Of a stretch of DNA of 64,000 nt, positions 46,091 through 55,063 are shown piece after piece (within the stretch, counting starts at the first letter, position 1; each line of letters opens with the position of its first letter). Both the position numbers and the translations under genes were made by a program. The DNA comes from CAWCDJ01 sp963836015 (lineage in GTDB: Bacteria > Acidobacteriota > Terriglobia > Bryobacterales > Bryobacteraceae): the NCBI GenBank assembly GCA_963836015.1, contig CAWIIF010000013.1, forward strand, positions 1 through 64,000. The letters run 5' to 3'. Below the pieces are notes generated by a model. That model saw nothing but the letters and a program-made list of their open reading frames with translations, was not told where the DNA came from and made no database searches.

Positions 46091-47830
46091 ATGACCCACC
46101 GCTGGGTCGTGCCGCCTCCCCAGACGGAAACGGTTGCGGCGATCGCTTCCGCGCTGGGGATCGGACTCCCCGCCGCCAAAGCGCTGGTGCGGCGCGGATA
46201 CAACACGCCGGACTCCGCGCGGCGCTTCCTTGATCCATCGCTCGACGAGCTGGTCGATCCGCTGCTGATGCGCGATATGCCGGAGGCGCTGGCGCGGCTG
46301 CGGCAAGCCATCGAGGGCGGCCAGAAGATCCTGATCTACGGCGATTATGACGTGGATGGGACCACCTCGGTCGTGATCCTCAAGAAGGCCATCGAGCTGG
46401 CGGGAGGAGCGGCGGACTATCACGTTCCGCACCGCCTCAAAGAGGGCTACGGCATGCGGCCGGAGGTGGTCGAGGCCGCGGCCGGCGCGGGCGTCAATCT
46501 CATCGTGAGCGTCGATACGGGCATCCGCGCGGCCGAGGTGGTGGGGCGCGCCAACGAGCTGGGCATCGATGTCATCGTGACCGATCACCACCTGCCGGAG
46601 AGCGGCCTGCCGCCCGCGCTCGCGGTGCTCAACCCGAACCGCCCCGATTGCCCGTATCCCGAGAAGAACCTGTGCGGCGCGGGTGTGGCCTTTAAGCTGT
46701 CGCAGGCGCTGCTCGGCTCCCTGGGGTGGCCGCAGGAAAAGCTGCGGCGCATCGAGGAGTCGTTCCTCAAGATGGTAGCTATTGCGACGGTGGCGGACGT
46801 AGTGCCCCTCACCGGCGAGAACCGCGTCATCGTGAAGCACGGGCTGAGCGGGCTGCGCTCGGTGCGGAACGTGGGGCTGCGCGCGCTGCTCGACGTGGCG
46901 GGCTTCACCGGGGATACTATCCCTACGTCCCGCCAGGTGGCCTTCCAGATCGCGCCGCGCCTGAATGCCGCCGGGCGGATGGACACGGCCAGGGCGGTGA
47001 TCGAGCTGTTTCTCACGAGCGACCCGGAGCGCGCCCGCGCGCTGGCTCAACAACTGCACGAACAGAACGCCGAGCGGCAGCAAGTGGAAGCGGAGACGCG
47101 CGAGATGTGCGAGCGCATCGAGGTGGACCCCGCCGCGGCAGGGCTCGTGTACTATGCCGAGGGCTGGCATCGCGGGGTGCTGGGCATCGTGGCCAGCCGC
47201 CTGGTGGAGCGGCTGCACCGGCCGGTGTTCGTCCTCAGCCGCAATCCCGAGGATGGGATGGTGCAGGGCTCGGGGCGCAGCATCCCGGCGTTCCATCTGC
47301 TCGAAGCGCTCGAATCGATGCCCGACCTTTTCGCACGTTTTGGCGGCCACGAGCACGCCGCCGGGGTGACGCTCGAGGAGTCGCGCGTCGAGGAGTTCCG
47401 CGAACGCTTCAATGCCTGCGCGGCGTCGCGCCTTACCGCGGAAGATTTTCTGCCGGAGATCGCGATCGACGGCGTAGTGGGTCTGCGCGAGATCGACGAG
47501 CGCAGCGCGGAGGAGGTGTTCGGGCTGGCGCCGTTCGGCCACGGCAACCCGCCGCCGCTGTTTGCCGCGTGGAACGTGGAAGTGGCGGGGCCGCCGATGG
47601 TGTGGAACGACAAGCACCTCAAGGTGATGGTGCGGCAGAACGGGCGGACCCTGGGGCTGAAGGCCTGGAACTTCGCGCCGCGTGTAGCCGCGCTCGCGCC
47701 GGGAGCGCGCGTGGATATCGTGTTCACGCTGGAAGAGGATCCTTACTCCGCGGCGCGCGGCTATCCGGGATGGGCCGCGGTATTGCGCGAATTCCGTGCT
47801 GCCGAAACGGCGCAGGAAGCCGGCGCGTAG
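46091..47830 (+). CDS. recJ: Single-stranded-DNA-specific exonuclease RecJ
   Basis: A 579-residue DHH-superfamily 5'-3' exonuclease for recombination and mismatch repair. Metal-binding motifs are DYDVDGTTS (85-93), IVSVDTGI and VIVTDHHLPESGLPPALAVL. DHHA1 elements follow (GSGRSIPAFHLLEALESM, FARFGGHEHAAGVTL) with a C-terminal OB-like domain (VWNDKHLKVMVRQNGRTLGL). Length is normal for RecJ. hemQ begins 17 bases downstream. Confidence 0.96.
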   Translation: MTHRWVVPPPQTETVAAIASALGIGLPAAKALVRRGYNTPDSARRFLDPSLDELVDPLLMRDMPEALARLRQAIEGGQKILIYGDYDVDGTTSVVILKKAIELAGGAADYHVPHRLKEGYGMRPEVVEAAAGAGVNLIVSVDTGIRAAEVVGRANELGIDVIVTDHHLPESGLPPALAVLNPNRPDCPYPEKNLCGAGVAFKLSQALLGSLGWPQEKLRRIEESFLKMVAIATVADVVPLTGENRVIVKHGLSGLRSVRNVGLRALLDVAGFTGDTIPTSRQVAFQIAPRLNAAGRMDTARAVIELFLTSDPERARALAQQLHEQNAERQQVEAETREMCERIEVDPAAAGLVYYAEGWHRGVLGIVASRLVERLHRPVFVLSRNPEDGMVQGSGRSIPAFHLLEALESMPDLFARFGGHEHAAGVTLEESRVEEFRERFNACAASRLTAEDFLPEIAIDGVVGLREIDERSAEEVFGLAPFGHGNPPPLFAAWNVEVAGPPMVWNDKHLKVMVRQNGRTLGLKAWNFAPRVAALAPGARVDIVFTLEEDPYSAARGYPGWAAVLREFRAAETAQEAGA

Positions 47831-47847
47831 CGGATAATGGAAAGAAT

Positions 47848-48699
47848 ATGAGTCCAGAAACCATCGAAGCGAATGCTTTGCCCGCGGTGCCGCTTACCGT
47901 CGAAGGCGCCAGCGTGCTGCACCAGATGATGCGCTTCCGGCGGCCGGCGTGGCGCGCGCTGCCCGCGAGCGAACGCGCACAGATCCTGGACGAGGCAGTG
48001 GAGGGCTTGGCGGCCATGGAGACGCCTGCGAACGGGCGGCAATCCGCCGTCTACTCGCTGCTGGGCCACAAGGGCGACCTGATGCTGCTGCATTTCCGCC
48101 GTAGTTTCGAGGAGCTCAACCAGGCCGAGCTGGCGGTGGCGCGGCTGCGTTTGAGCGATTACCTGGAGCCTGCCGCGTCGTATCTCTCGATCATCGAACT
48201 CGGTTTGTACGAATCGACCTCGAAGATCTACCAGGGGCTCGCCGGGCGCGGCGTGCAGCCGCACACGGACGAGTGGAAACAGGAAGTGGAGGCCGCGCTC
48301 GAGCGCCAGCGGCAAGCCATGGCGCCGCGGCTGTGGCCGGAGATTCCCGCCGCCAAGTATCTGTGCTTCTACCCCATGGACCGGCGAAGGGGCGAATCCG
48401 TCAACTGGTACACCGAGCCGATGGCGGAGCGCGCGCGCCTGATGCACGAACACGGCATGGTGGGCCGACGCTATGCCGGGGAAGTGCGCCAGATCATCAC
48501 CGGCTCGATCGGCTTCGACGATTGGGAATGGGGCGTAGACCTGTTCGCGGAGGATCCGCTGGTATTCAAGAAGTTGATTTACGAGATGCGCTTCGACTAC
48601 GTGAGTGCAGTGTATGCGCTGTTCGGATCTTTCTTTGTGGGTGTGCGGGTGCCGGCCGCGGATCTGGGGAGTTTGGTTTCAACAGAGCCGCGACCGTAA
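47848..48699 (+). CDS. hemQ: Chlorite-dismutase-like coproheme decarboxylase
   Basis: A 283-residue protein of the HemQ branch of the chlorite dismutase family, which decarboxylates coproheme to heme b in the coproporphyrin-dependent pathway. Recognisable are QSAVYSLLGHKGDLMLLHFR, SYLSIIELGLYESTSK, AKYLCFYPMDRRRGESVNWY, the heme-ligand region RLMHEHGMVGRRYAGEVRQI, ITGSIGFDDWEWGVDLFAED and the end RFDYVSAVYALFGSFFVG. GGAAAG precedes the ATG. The last codons lie in a dispersed palindrome, so the tail STEPRP is repeat-derived. Confidence 0.93.
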   Translation: MSPETIEANALPAVPLTVEGASVLHQMMRFRRPAWRALPASERAQILDEAVEGLAAMETPANGRQSAVYSLLGHKGDLMLLHFRRSFEELNQAELAVARLRLSDYLEPAASYLSIIELGLYESTSKIYQGLAGRGVQPHTDEWKQEVEAALERQRQAMAPRLWPEIPAAKYLCFYPMDRRRGESVNWYTEPMAERARLMHEHGMVGRRYAGEVRQIITGSIGFDDWEWGVDLFAEDPLVFKKLIYEMRFDYVSAVYALFGSFFVGVRVPAADLGSLVSTEPRP

Positions 48700-48738
48700 G
48701 GAAGCGGGCCGGCCCACTCCCTCACGGTCGCGGCTCTG
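48683..48738. repeat. REP-like palindromic element between convergent genes
   Basis: CAGAGCCGCGACCGT (48683-48697) and its exact reverse complement (48724-48738) flank a GC-rich loop containing GGGCCGGCCC. The 15-base perfect stem covers the 3' ends of hemQ and the DinB gene. It could act as a bidirectional terminator. Read in another frame it encodes PLPHGRGSE, a phrase that recurs in spurious proteins of related genomes, which suggests a dispersed repeat family. Confidence 0.7.
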
Positions 48739-49243
48739 AGTGGGAAGCTCGCGCGCTCAGGTGGCGGTAGAAGCCCAGATCTTCGCCGGTCAACATCTTC
48801 GTGGCGAAAATGATCTGGCCTGTGTGCATCGAGAAGTGCTCCACCACGTGGTATACGGCTTCGAGCACTGTTACGTCGTAACCCTGGATGACAAGGCGTT
48901 CTGACATCCGCGCGGCGGTGAGGCCGCCAATCACATCCGCCGCTTCGTTCACGACTGACTTCAGACGCGCCTCGAGCTCCCCGACGGGAACCCCTCCGCG
49001 CGCGTTGAACTCAGCCTCGCGATCGCGATGGTCGGGGCGCCCGCCGACGCCGGAAACGATCCATTGACGCACGTTTCCGCAGAGATGCAGCACGAGATTC
49101 CCCACAGCATTCTCGTTGCCGCCGCCGCGCGCCCAGACCTGCTCTTCGTTTAGAAGTCCCAGACACGTCCCGATTCGCGATTCATACTGCCGCAGCTTGT
49201 TAATGGAATGTTCCAGGAACAGCCGGTCGAGAGTGTCTGGCAT
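48722..49243 (-). CDS. DinB superfamily protein (DUF1572 type), second copy
   Basis: A 173-residue four-helix-bundle protein, MPDTLDRLFLEHSINKLRQY at the start. Probable metal-binding His residues lie in AVGNLVLHLCGNVRQWIVSG and in VYHVVEHFSMHTGQIIFATK. It is related to the protein at 21263-21778. The C-terminal EPRP comes from the overlapping palindrome. It follows the small histone-like gene by two bases, so both share a transcript. Physiological role unknown. Confidence 0.87.
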   Translation of the reverse strand: MPDTLDRLFLEHSINKLRQYESRIGTCLGLLNEEQVWARGGGNENAVGNLVLHLCGNVRQWIVSGVGGRPDHRDREAEFNARGGVPVGELEARLKSVVNEAADVIGGLTAARMSERLVIQGYDVTVLEAVYHVVEHFSMHTGQIIFATKMLTGEDLGFYRHLSARASHSEPRP

Positions 49244-49245
49244 GG

Positions 49246-49371
49246 TTAGCTCTTTTTACGAGCTGCGGCCTTCTTCTTTGCCGGCGCTTTCTTGGCGGCC
49301 TTCTTCACCGGCGCTTTCTTGGTTGCTTTCTTCGTTGCTGCCTTCTTCGTCGTCTTCTTCTTAGTAGCCAT
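49246..49371 (-). CDS. Histone-H1-like Lys/Ala-rich DNA-binding peptide, 41 aa
   Basis: ATG 49371, preceded by GGGAGA, opens a 41-codon frame that is almost only Lys, Ala, Thr and Pro. It starts MATKKKTTKKAATKKATKK, repeats the block KKAPAKK/KKAPVKK and ends AAARKKS. Such KKA(A/P) repeats occur in bacterial histone-H1-like proteins and in tails of HU-type proteins and bind DNA non-specifically. The clear ribosome-binding site, composition and repeat structure argue that it is real despite its size. The stop is two bases from the DinB start. Confidence 0.75.
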   Translation of the reverse strand: MATKKKTTKKAATKKATKKAPVKKAAKKAPAKKKAAARKKS

Positions 49372-49390
49372 GGATTCTCCCTATCTACGC

Positions 49391-49396
49391 AGTATA
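49391..49396 (-). promoter_or_regulatory. -10 box of the histone-like/DinB operon
   Basis: TATACT on the minus strand lies about 20 bases before the ATG at 49371, in an AT-rich gap shared with trmFO. No convincing -35 box is seen. Confidence 0.35.
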
Positions 49397-49488
49397 TCCT
49401 TCATATCGTCGAGTATCACCAAAAAACGTAAACTCGCTTCGGAAGAAATCTCACGCTCGGCTATCCTGAAAGCGAGGGGCGGATTTTT

Positions 49489-50826
49489 TTGCAGGACACG
49501 ATACATATCATCGGCGGCGGGCTAGCAGGCACCGAAGCGGCCTGGCAGGTGGCGCGGCGCGGCCGCAACGCGGTGCTGCACGAGATGCGTCCGGTACGGC
49601 GTACGCCCGCGCACCAGACCGACCGGCTGGCGGAACTGGTGTGCAGCAATTCACTCAAATCCGAGCAGGAAAACACGGCGCCGTGGCTGCTCAAGGAAGA
49701 ACTGCGCCGGCTCGATTCGCTGCTGCTCGATGCGGCCCGCAAGGCCCGCGTTCCGGGCGGCCACGCGCTCACGGTCGACCGTGAGATCTTCGCTGCCGAA
49801 ATCACCGGGGCCATTGCGTCCGAGCCTCGTATCGAACTGCGGCGCGAAGAAGTCACGTCCATTCCCGAGGACGCCATAGTCGTGATCGCTACCGGCCCGC
49901 TCACCAGCGACGCCCTGGCGCAGGAGATCTCGCGGCTCACAGGCTCGGACCGCCTGTTCTTCTTCGACAGCATCAGCCCCATCGTCGAAGCCGATACGGT
50001 CGATACCGGCCTCGCATTCTGGGCCTCGCGCTACGGCAAGTCGACCGACGGAACCGACGACTACCTGAACTGTCCTTTCGACCGCGAGCAATACGAACGC
50101 TTCGTCGACGAACTGCTGAAGGCGGAGGGCGTCTCTTCGCACATCGACGAGAAGGGGACGCCCTTCTTCGAGGCGTGCCTGCCGATCGAAGAGCTGGCGC
50201 GGCGCGGGCGCGACACACTGCGCTTCGGCCCCATGAAGCCGATGGGCCTCACCGATCCGCGCACCGGACGCCGTCCGTGGGCGGTGGTCCAGTTGCGCCA
50301 GGAAAACCTGCGGGCCGCCAGCTTCAACCTGGTGGGTTTCCAGAATCATCTGAAATTCGGCGAGCAGGCGCGCATCCTGCGCATGATCCCGGGCCTGGAG
50401 CACGCCGAGTTCCTGCGATTCGGACAGATCCACCGCAACACTTACATCAACGCCCCGGCGCTGCTTACTCCCACGCTGCAATTGCGGGCGCGACCCGAAG
50501 TGCTGTTCGCCGGACAGATCTCGGGAGTGGAAGGATACGTGGAAGCGATCGCCACGGGCCTGCTGGCCGGGAGAAACGCGGCTGCCGCGGCCGGCGGCGA
50601 AACGCCGCGGGCGGTTCCTCGCGAAACCGCGCTGGGCTCTCTCTGCCACTACATCTCGGGCGCCGACTCCGCGCGCTACCAGCCCGCCAACATCACCTTC
50701 GACCTGCTGCCGCAGCTCGACGAGGCGACACGCAACCGCCTGCGCCACGACAAGAAGGCTCGGCACGCGGAAGTGTGCCGCCGCGCGCAGGCGGCGCTGG
50801 ACGAGTATCTGCACACCTATGTCTGA
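49489..50826 (+). CDS. trmFO: Methylenetetrahydrofolate-tRNA-(uracil-5)-methyltransferase
   Basis: A 445-residue folate- and FAD-dependent enzyme that makes m5U54 in the T loop of tRNA. The N-terminal dinucleotide-binding motif is IHIIGGGLAGTEAAWQVARR. Family signatures are HEMRPVRRTPAHQTDRLAEL, VCSNSLKSEQENTAPWLLKE, ALTVDREIFAAEIT and LFAGQISGVEGYVEAIATGL. The start appears to be TTG 49489, a few bases into the only sensible N-terminus. Its last bases overlap the xerC start, a common gene order. Confidence 0.95.
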   Translation: MQDTIHIIGGGLAGTEAAWQVARRGRNAVLHEMRPVRRTPAHQTDRLAELVCSNSLKSEQENTAPWLLKEELRRLDSLLLDAARKARVPGGHALTVDREIFAAEITGAIASEPRIELRREEVTSIPEDAIVVIATGPLTSDALAQEISRLTGSDRLFFFDSISPIVEADTVDTGLAFWASRYGKSTDGTDDYLNCPFDREQYERFVDELLKAEGVSSHIDEKGTPFFEACLPIEELARRGRDTLRFGPMKPMGLTDPRTGRRPWAVVQLRQENLRAASFNLVGFQNHLKFGEQARILRMIPGLEHAEFLRFGQIHRNTYINAPALLTPTLQLRARPEVLFAGQISGVEGYVEAIATGLLAGRNAAAAAGGETPRAVPRETALGSLCHYISGADSARYQPANITFDLLPQLDEATRNRLRHDKKARHAEVCRRAQAALDEYLHTYV

Positions 50827-51710
50827 GCTGGGCGGCCATATCGACCAGTACCTCGAAGGAACTGGCGCGCAACAGCAGCTCGCCCCACACGGTGGATGCC
50901 TATCGAGTCGATCTGCGCGACTTCCTGAGCTTCCTCGAGGCGGACTCCGACCCGGCGGCGATCGATGTTCTGCGCATGCGCGGCTGGCTTGCCGGACTCT
51001 ACAGGCAGCAGCTCTCGACGGTCACGGTCCGGCGGAAACTCGCGGCGGTGCGCGGCCTGTTCCACTACCTGGTCCGCGAAGGCATCGTGAAGAACAACGT
51101 GGCGCGCCTGGTGCGGACTCCCAAAGCCCCCAAGACGCTTCCGGAGGTCCCCAGCACCGAGCAGGTCAATACGCTGATCGACGGGGTAGCCGCGCGGAAA
51201 CTGGAGCGTCCATTCCCGGCCCGCGACCGCGCCCTTTTCGAGCTGCTCTACGGCTGCGGCTTGCGGGTGAGCGAGCTTTCCGGGCTCAACCTCGCGGATC
51301 TCGACCGGACCGAGGCCTGGCTGCTGGTGCGCGGCAAGGGCAAGAAGGAGCGGCAGGTGCCCGTGCCGGGCAAGGCCGCCGAAGCGCTGGAGCGCTACCT
51401 CCGGGAACGCCCGGTGGTGCGCGACGAACGCGCCGTGTTCCTCAACCACCGCGGCAGCCGCCTGACGGCCCGCGGCATCCGCGGCATCGTCAAGCTCTAC
51501 GCGACGTGTGTGGGCGGCGACCCGTCGCTCCATCCGCACAGCTTCCGCCACGCTTACGCCACGCACCTGCTGGCGGACGGCGCGGACCTGCGCGCCATCC
51601 AGGAACTGCTGGGCCACGCGCGCCTCTCCACCACGCAAAAGTACACGCAGGTTTCGCTCACCGACCTCATGGCGGTGTATGACAAGGCCCACCCGAAGGC
51701 AAAATCGTAA
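50819..51710 (+). CDS. xerC: Tyrosine recombinase XerC, with a one-base frameshift near the N-terminus
   Basis: The ATG at 50819 overlaps the trmFO stop and reads MSELGGHIDQYLE before the frame is lost at GAAGGAAC (50855-50861). Removing one base gives ELARNSSSPHTVDAYRVDLR and the whole remaining protein in frame to 51710, about 297 residues in total. The catalytic residues are all present: Arg in GCGLRVSELSGL, Lys in GKGKKERQVPV, HxxR in HSFRHAYATHLL, and His/Tyr in LLGHARLSTTQKYTQV. XerC acts with XerD at dif to resolve chromosome dimers, so a true null would be surprising. A sequencing error or internal initiation is likely. Its stop overlaps the MATE start. Confidence 0.88.
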
Positions 51711-53062
51711 TGGCGTTCGCGCTGGCCGATCTGCGAAGGGAGTTCCGTCCCATGCTGCGCCTGGCCGCGCCGCTGGCCGTGGCCGAGCTCGGCTGGATGG
51801 CGATGGGGATCGTGGATACGATCATGGCCGGCCCCCTCGGACCGGCCGCGGTGGGCGCCGGCATTCTCGGCAACATGGTCTACTACCCCATCGTCACGAG
51901 CGGGGTCGGACTGCTGCTGGGGATGGACACGCTGGTCTCGCAAGCGTACGGGGCGAACGACCCGGCGGATTGCCGGCGCACTTTGGTGAGCGGAATCTGG
52001 CTCGGCATCGGGCTCACGCTGCCGCTGGCCTTGCTGATCCTGGCCGTGATTCCGCTGATGCGCGCCGCCGGAGCGATCCCCGTAGTGATGGCGCAGTGCA
52101 CGCCGTACATGAAGGCGCTGATCTGGGGCATTCCGACGCTGCTGTTGTTCAGCGCGGCCCGGCGCTATCTGCAGGCCGTCGATATCGTGAAGCCGGTGAC
52201 GTTTGCGCTGGTGAGCGCCAGCCTCACGAATTTCCTGGGCAACTGGGTGCTGATGTACGGGCACTGGGGATTCCGTGCGATGGGCCTGGCAGGCTCCGGC
52301 TGGTCCACGACGTTTTCGCGCGTCTACATGGCGGCGGTGATGCTCGGCGCGGTGCTGTGGCACGAGCGCAAGAGCGGCAACCTGCTCTTTCATCTTTCGT
52401 GGCGGCCCGACCCCGGCCGTCTGCGGCGCCTGGTGTCGCTGGGCTTGCCGGCCGCCGGTCAGATTACGTTCGAAGGCGCGGTGTTCGGTGTCGTGACAGT
52501 GATGGCGGCCCGCCTCGATGCCGTCTCGCTGGCAGCCCACGGCATCGCGGTGCAGGTGATCGCCACGACGTACATGGTGCCGCTGGGAATCGCCTCGGCT
52601 GCCGCGGTACGTGTGGGGCAGGCGGTGGGACGCAGGGACCCGAAGGGCGCCGCGGCTGCCGGATGGGCCGCGCTGCTGATCGGGTCGCTCTTCATGGGAG
52701 CGGCCGGGGTGGCGCTGTGGGTGGTGCCGGGCTGGATCGTCCGCATCTTCATTCGCGACGCCGCGGTGGTGAGCATGGGCGTGGTGCTGCTGCGGATCGC
52801 GGCGTTCTTCGAGCTGTTCGACGGCATACAGACGGTGGCTACGGGCGCGCTGCGCGGCCTGGGGGACACGCGATCGCCGATGCTCGCGCACCTGGTCTTC
52901 TACTGGCTGGTGGGCATGCCGGTCACGTACCTGCTGTGTTTCCGCTACGGCTGGGGCGCGCCCGGCATCTGGATCGGGCTGAGCGCGGCGCTGATCCTGA
53001 TCGGCGGCACGCTGCTGGCGGTCTGGCGGCGGCGTCAGAAGGACCAGAGCACGCTCGTGTAG
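51710..53062 (+). CDS. MATE family multidrug/Na+ antiporter
   Basis: A 450-residue polytopic membrane protein with two homologous six-helix halves. Family features include AAPLAVAELGWMAMGIVDTI, GLLLGMDTLVSQAYGANDPA, LSLGLPAAGQITFEGAVFG-type helix 7 residues and GIASAAAVRVGQAVGRRDPK. It exports cationic compounds using H+ or Na+ gradients. The ATG shares one base with the xerC stop (TAATG). The last 28 bases overlap the end of the convergent outer-membrane barrel gene. Confidence 0.93.
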   Translation: MAFALADLRREFRPMLRLAAPLAVAELGWMAMGIVDTIMAGPLGPAAVGAGILGNMVYYPIVTSGVGLLLGMDTLVSQAYGANDPADCRRTLVSGIWLGIGLTLPLALLILAVIPLMRAAGAIPVVMAQCTPYMKALIWGIPTLLLFSAARRYLQAVDIVKPVTFALVSASLTNFLGNWVLMYGHWGFRAMGLAGSGWSTTFSRVYMAAVMLGAVLWHERKSGNLLFHLSWRPDPGRLRRLVSLGLPAAGQITFEGAVFGVVTVMAARLDAVSLAAHGIAVQVIATTYMVPLGIASAAAVRVGQAVGRRDPKGAAAAGWAALLIGSLFMGAAGVALWVVPGWIVRIFIRDAAVVSMGVVLLRIAAFFELFDGIQTVATGALRGLGDTRSPMLAHLVFYWLVGMPVTYLLCFRYGWGAPGIWIGLSAALILIGGTLLAVWRRRQKDQSTLV

Positions 53063-55059
53063 CCGGTGTTCGCGTGAAAGTTCTGATAGAACCCGAGGAG
53101 CTGGAACTGTTCCGCGTAGTTGTAGAACTGCCAGCCGGCGTTCCAGCGGATCTTGGGCGTGATCTTGATCGAGATGCGGCCCATCGGCGTCTGGTAGGTC
53201 AGCGGGAAGGTCTGGACGGAGCTGAGCAGGGATTGGATGGGGTCCGTGGTCCCCGGCGGCACGGCCGTGGCGCGGCCGTCGCCGGTGTCTTTGGTCAGGC
53301 TGTAGCCCGCGAAGAGGTCCACGCGCCGGCGGATGGTAAACCGCACGCCCAGGTTGGCCGCGTGGATGTTGCTGATGTACAGCGAGGAGTAGCCGGTCTG
53401 TAACTGCGGCCGACTCCCCGTGCCGGCGAAAAACGCCAGGCCGGAGACCGTATTCAGGTGGAGCTTCATGTAGCTGGCGTCCACTCCGAACCAGTCGCGG
53501 GGCGCCCAGGACGCGCTCGCCGTGTAGTTGCGGGAATGCGAGCTGAAGCTGGCCAGGGTAGCCTCGGGGTTCAGATTGTATGCCTGGCTGACGGTCCCCG
53601 ATAGCTGTAGTTTGCGCAGGCGGTATTGTGCGCGGCCATTGAGCAGATGGTAGCGCGCCTCGCTGATGGGCGTCAGCGGGTTGTTCGCCCGGCCGATTTC
53701 GCCATCCAGGTTGAACGTGAGCGGCTTGATGGGATTCAACCGCACTCCGAGACGCCCGGTGCTCAAGCTGTTGCTGACCTCAAAGACGTCCCGCGTGCCG
53801 GTATCGGGGAACGCGGGAATGTCGAAGCCCTCGATGGTGCGCACCAGGCGGTTGGAATACGCGTAGCCGCCGTAAATTCCCAGCCAGTGGTTTACCCGGT
53901 AATTCGCCAGTGTGGAGTTGGTAACCAGCCGGATTCCCAGGTAGCGGAAGTACACGGTGGCCCCGAGGTCGGTGCCGGTGTTGATCTCGGAGTAGATGGA
54001 GCTTCCGTCGATGCGGTTGCTGGTTACCGCCGTGGTGTTGACCACGCTCAGGTTCTCGGTGGGGAAGAAGCTCAGATTGAAATCGCCCGCCATCATGGGC
54101 CGCTGCGCGCTGCCCCCCACCGCAATCTGCCGGGTCGCCGCGATGCCGAACTGGTTCACGCCGGCTGCGAACTCGTTGTCGGCGAAGTTGCGGTTGCCGC
54201 TGACATAGGTCATGCGTGCGTCGATGCCGAACTTCTTGCGGCGCGTGAAGAGGTTCCCCATCCAGCCCGGACTCGCACCGTGAATCGGCGACGAGCGTTG
54301 AAACTGGTTGAGCACGACCTGGCCGGTGCCGTTCCCCGCCGCCACCACGCCTGTCGAATTGAACGGCGAGTCGTCCTTGAAGTAATCCCAGCGGTGCGTT
54401 ACGACGAAGCGGAAGCCCGCCAGATCGACATCCGCGCCCAGCCGGTATTCGGTCCACTGCTGGCGCAGGTCGGTGAAGACGGGCAGGGCCGACCCGCTCG
54501 CGTCGAATTCCTGTACGGTACTCAGAGCCGGGCCGTCCTGCTTGCTGCGGCTGAATCCCAGGCGAAAGTGCACTTGGGGTACCGGCAGCAGCACCAGGTC
54601 GTGATCCTGGATGCGGTAAGTCGTGTCTGCCAGGTGCAGGCCGCCCGCCACGGTGAGTCCCGGATTGTAGTAATCGTTCAGGCGCCAGCTCATGTCGTAC
54701 TTGTAGAGGCCGTTCTTCTGCACCCGCAGCATCACCGATTGATACGGGTCGTTGCCGAGCCCCTGGGTGTTGAGCAGAATCTCGTCGAAGTAGTGGCCGT
54801 GCCCGTCCTTCGAGTTCACGGTCAAACTGCTGCCGAGGAGCCGGATTCCGTTTCCGTAGTTATCGACGCTGCGGTACATCCCGGTATTGCCGTCTACCAC
54901 GCTCCAGCGGTAGCCGAACTCGAAGGATTGCGTGATGTTGTAATTGCTGACATTGTCGCCGCGCGGCGAGCCGACGGTATCCGGCGTCGGCGCCACGGGC
55001 TGCTGAGCGTACAGGACGACCGCGGAGGTCAGTAAGAGGTAGATCAGCAGGTTCCGCAT
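53035..55059 (-). CDS. MtrB/PioB-like outer-membrane beta-barrel partner of a decaheme cytochrome
   Basis: A 674-residue protein with a signal peptide (MRNLLIYLLLTSAVVLYAQ) and then alternating aromatic/polar strands throughout (ITQSFEFGYRWSVVDGNTGM, RFVVTHRWDYFKDDSPFNST, RISIKITPKIRWNAGWQFYN). It has no cysteine, and its C-terminal residue is Phe, as in outer-membrane barrels. Size and pairing with the upstream cytochrome fit MtrB/PioB porins, which sheath a periplasmic decaheme protein and let electrons cross the outer membrane. The N-terminal CxxC of Shewanella MtrB is absent. It starts four bases after the cytochrome stop. Confidence 0.8.
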   Translation of the reverse strand: MRNLLIYLLLTSAVVLYAQQPVAPTPDTVGSPRGDNVSNYNITQSFEFGYRWSVVDGNTGMYRSVDNYGNGIRLLGSSLTVNSKDGHGHYFDEILLNTQGLGNDPYQSVMLRVQKNGLYKYDMSWRLNDYYNPGLTVAGGLHLADTTYRIQDHDLVLLPVPQVHFRLGFSRSKQDGPALSTVQEFDASGSALPVFTDLRQQWTEYRLGADVDLAGFRFVVTHRWDYFKDDSPFNSTGVVAAGNGTGQVVLNQFQRSSPIHGASPGWMGNLFTRRKKFGIDARMTYVSGNRNFADNEFAAGVNQFGIAATRQIAVGGSAQRPMMAGDFNLSFFPTENLSVVNTTAVTSNRIDGSSIYSEINTGTDLGATVYFRYLGIRLVTNSTLANYRVNHWLGIYGGYAYSNRLVRTIEGFDIPAFPDTGTRDVFEVSNSLSTGRLGVRLNPIKPLTFNLDGEIGRANNPLTPISEARYHLLNGRAQYRLRKLQLSGTVSQAYNLNPEATLASFSSHSRNYTASASWAPRDWFGVDASYMKLHLNTVSGLAFFAGTGSRPQLQTGYSSLYISNIHAANLGVRFTIRRRVDLFAGYSLTKDTGDGRATAVPPGTTDPIQSLLSSVQTFPLTYQTPMGRISIKITPKIRWNAGWQFYNYAEQFQLLGFYQNFHANTGYTSVLWSF

Positions 55060-55063
55060 GGCG

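Noticed and set aside
45497..47617. 706-codon open frame antisense to recJ and its upstream gene
   Set aside because: Shadow of high third-position GC on the opposite strand; recJ motifs are unambiguous.
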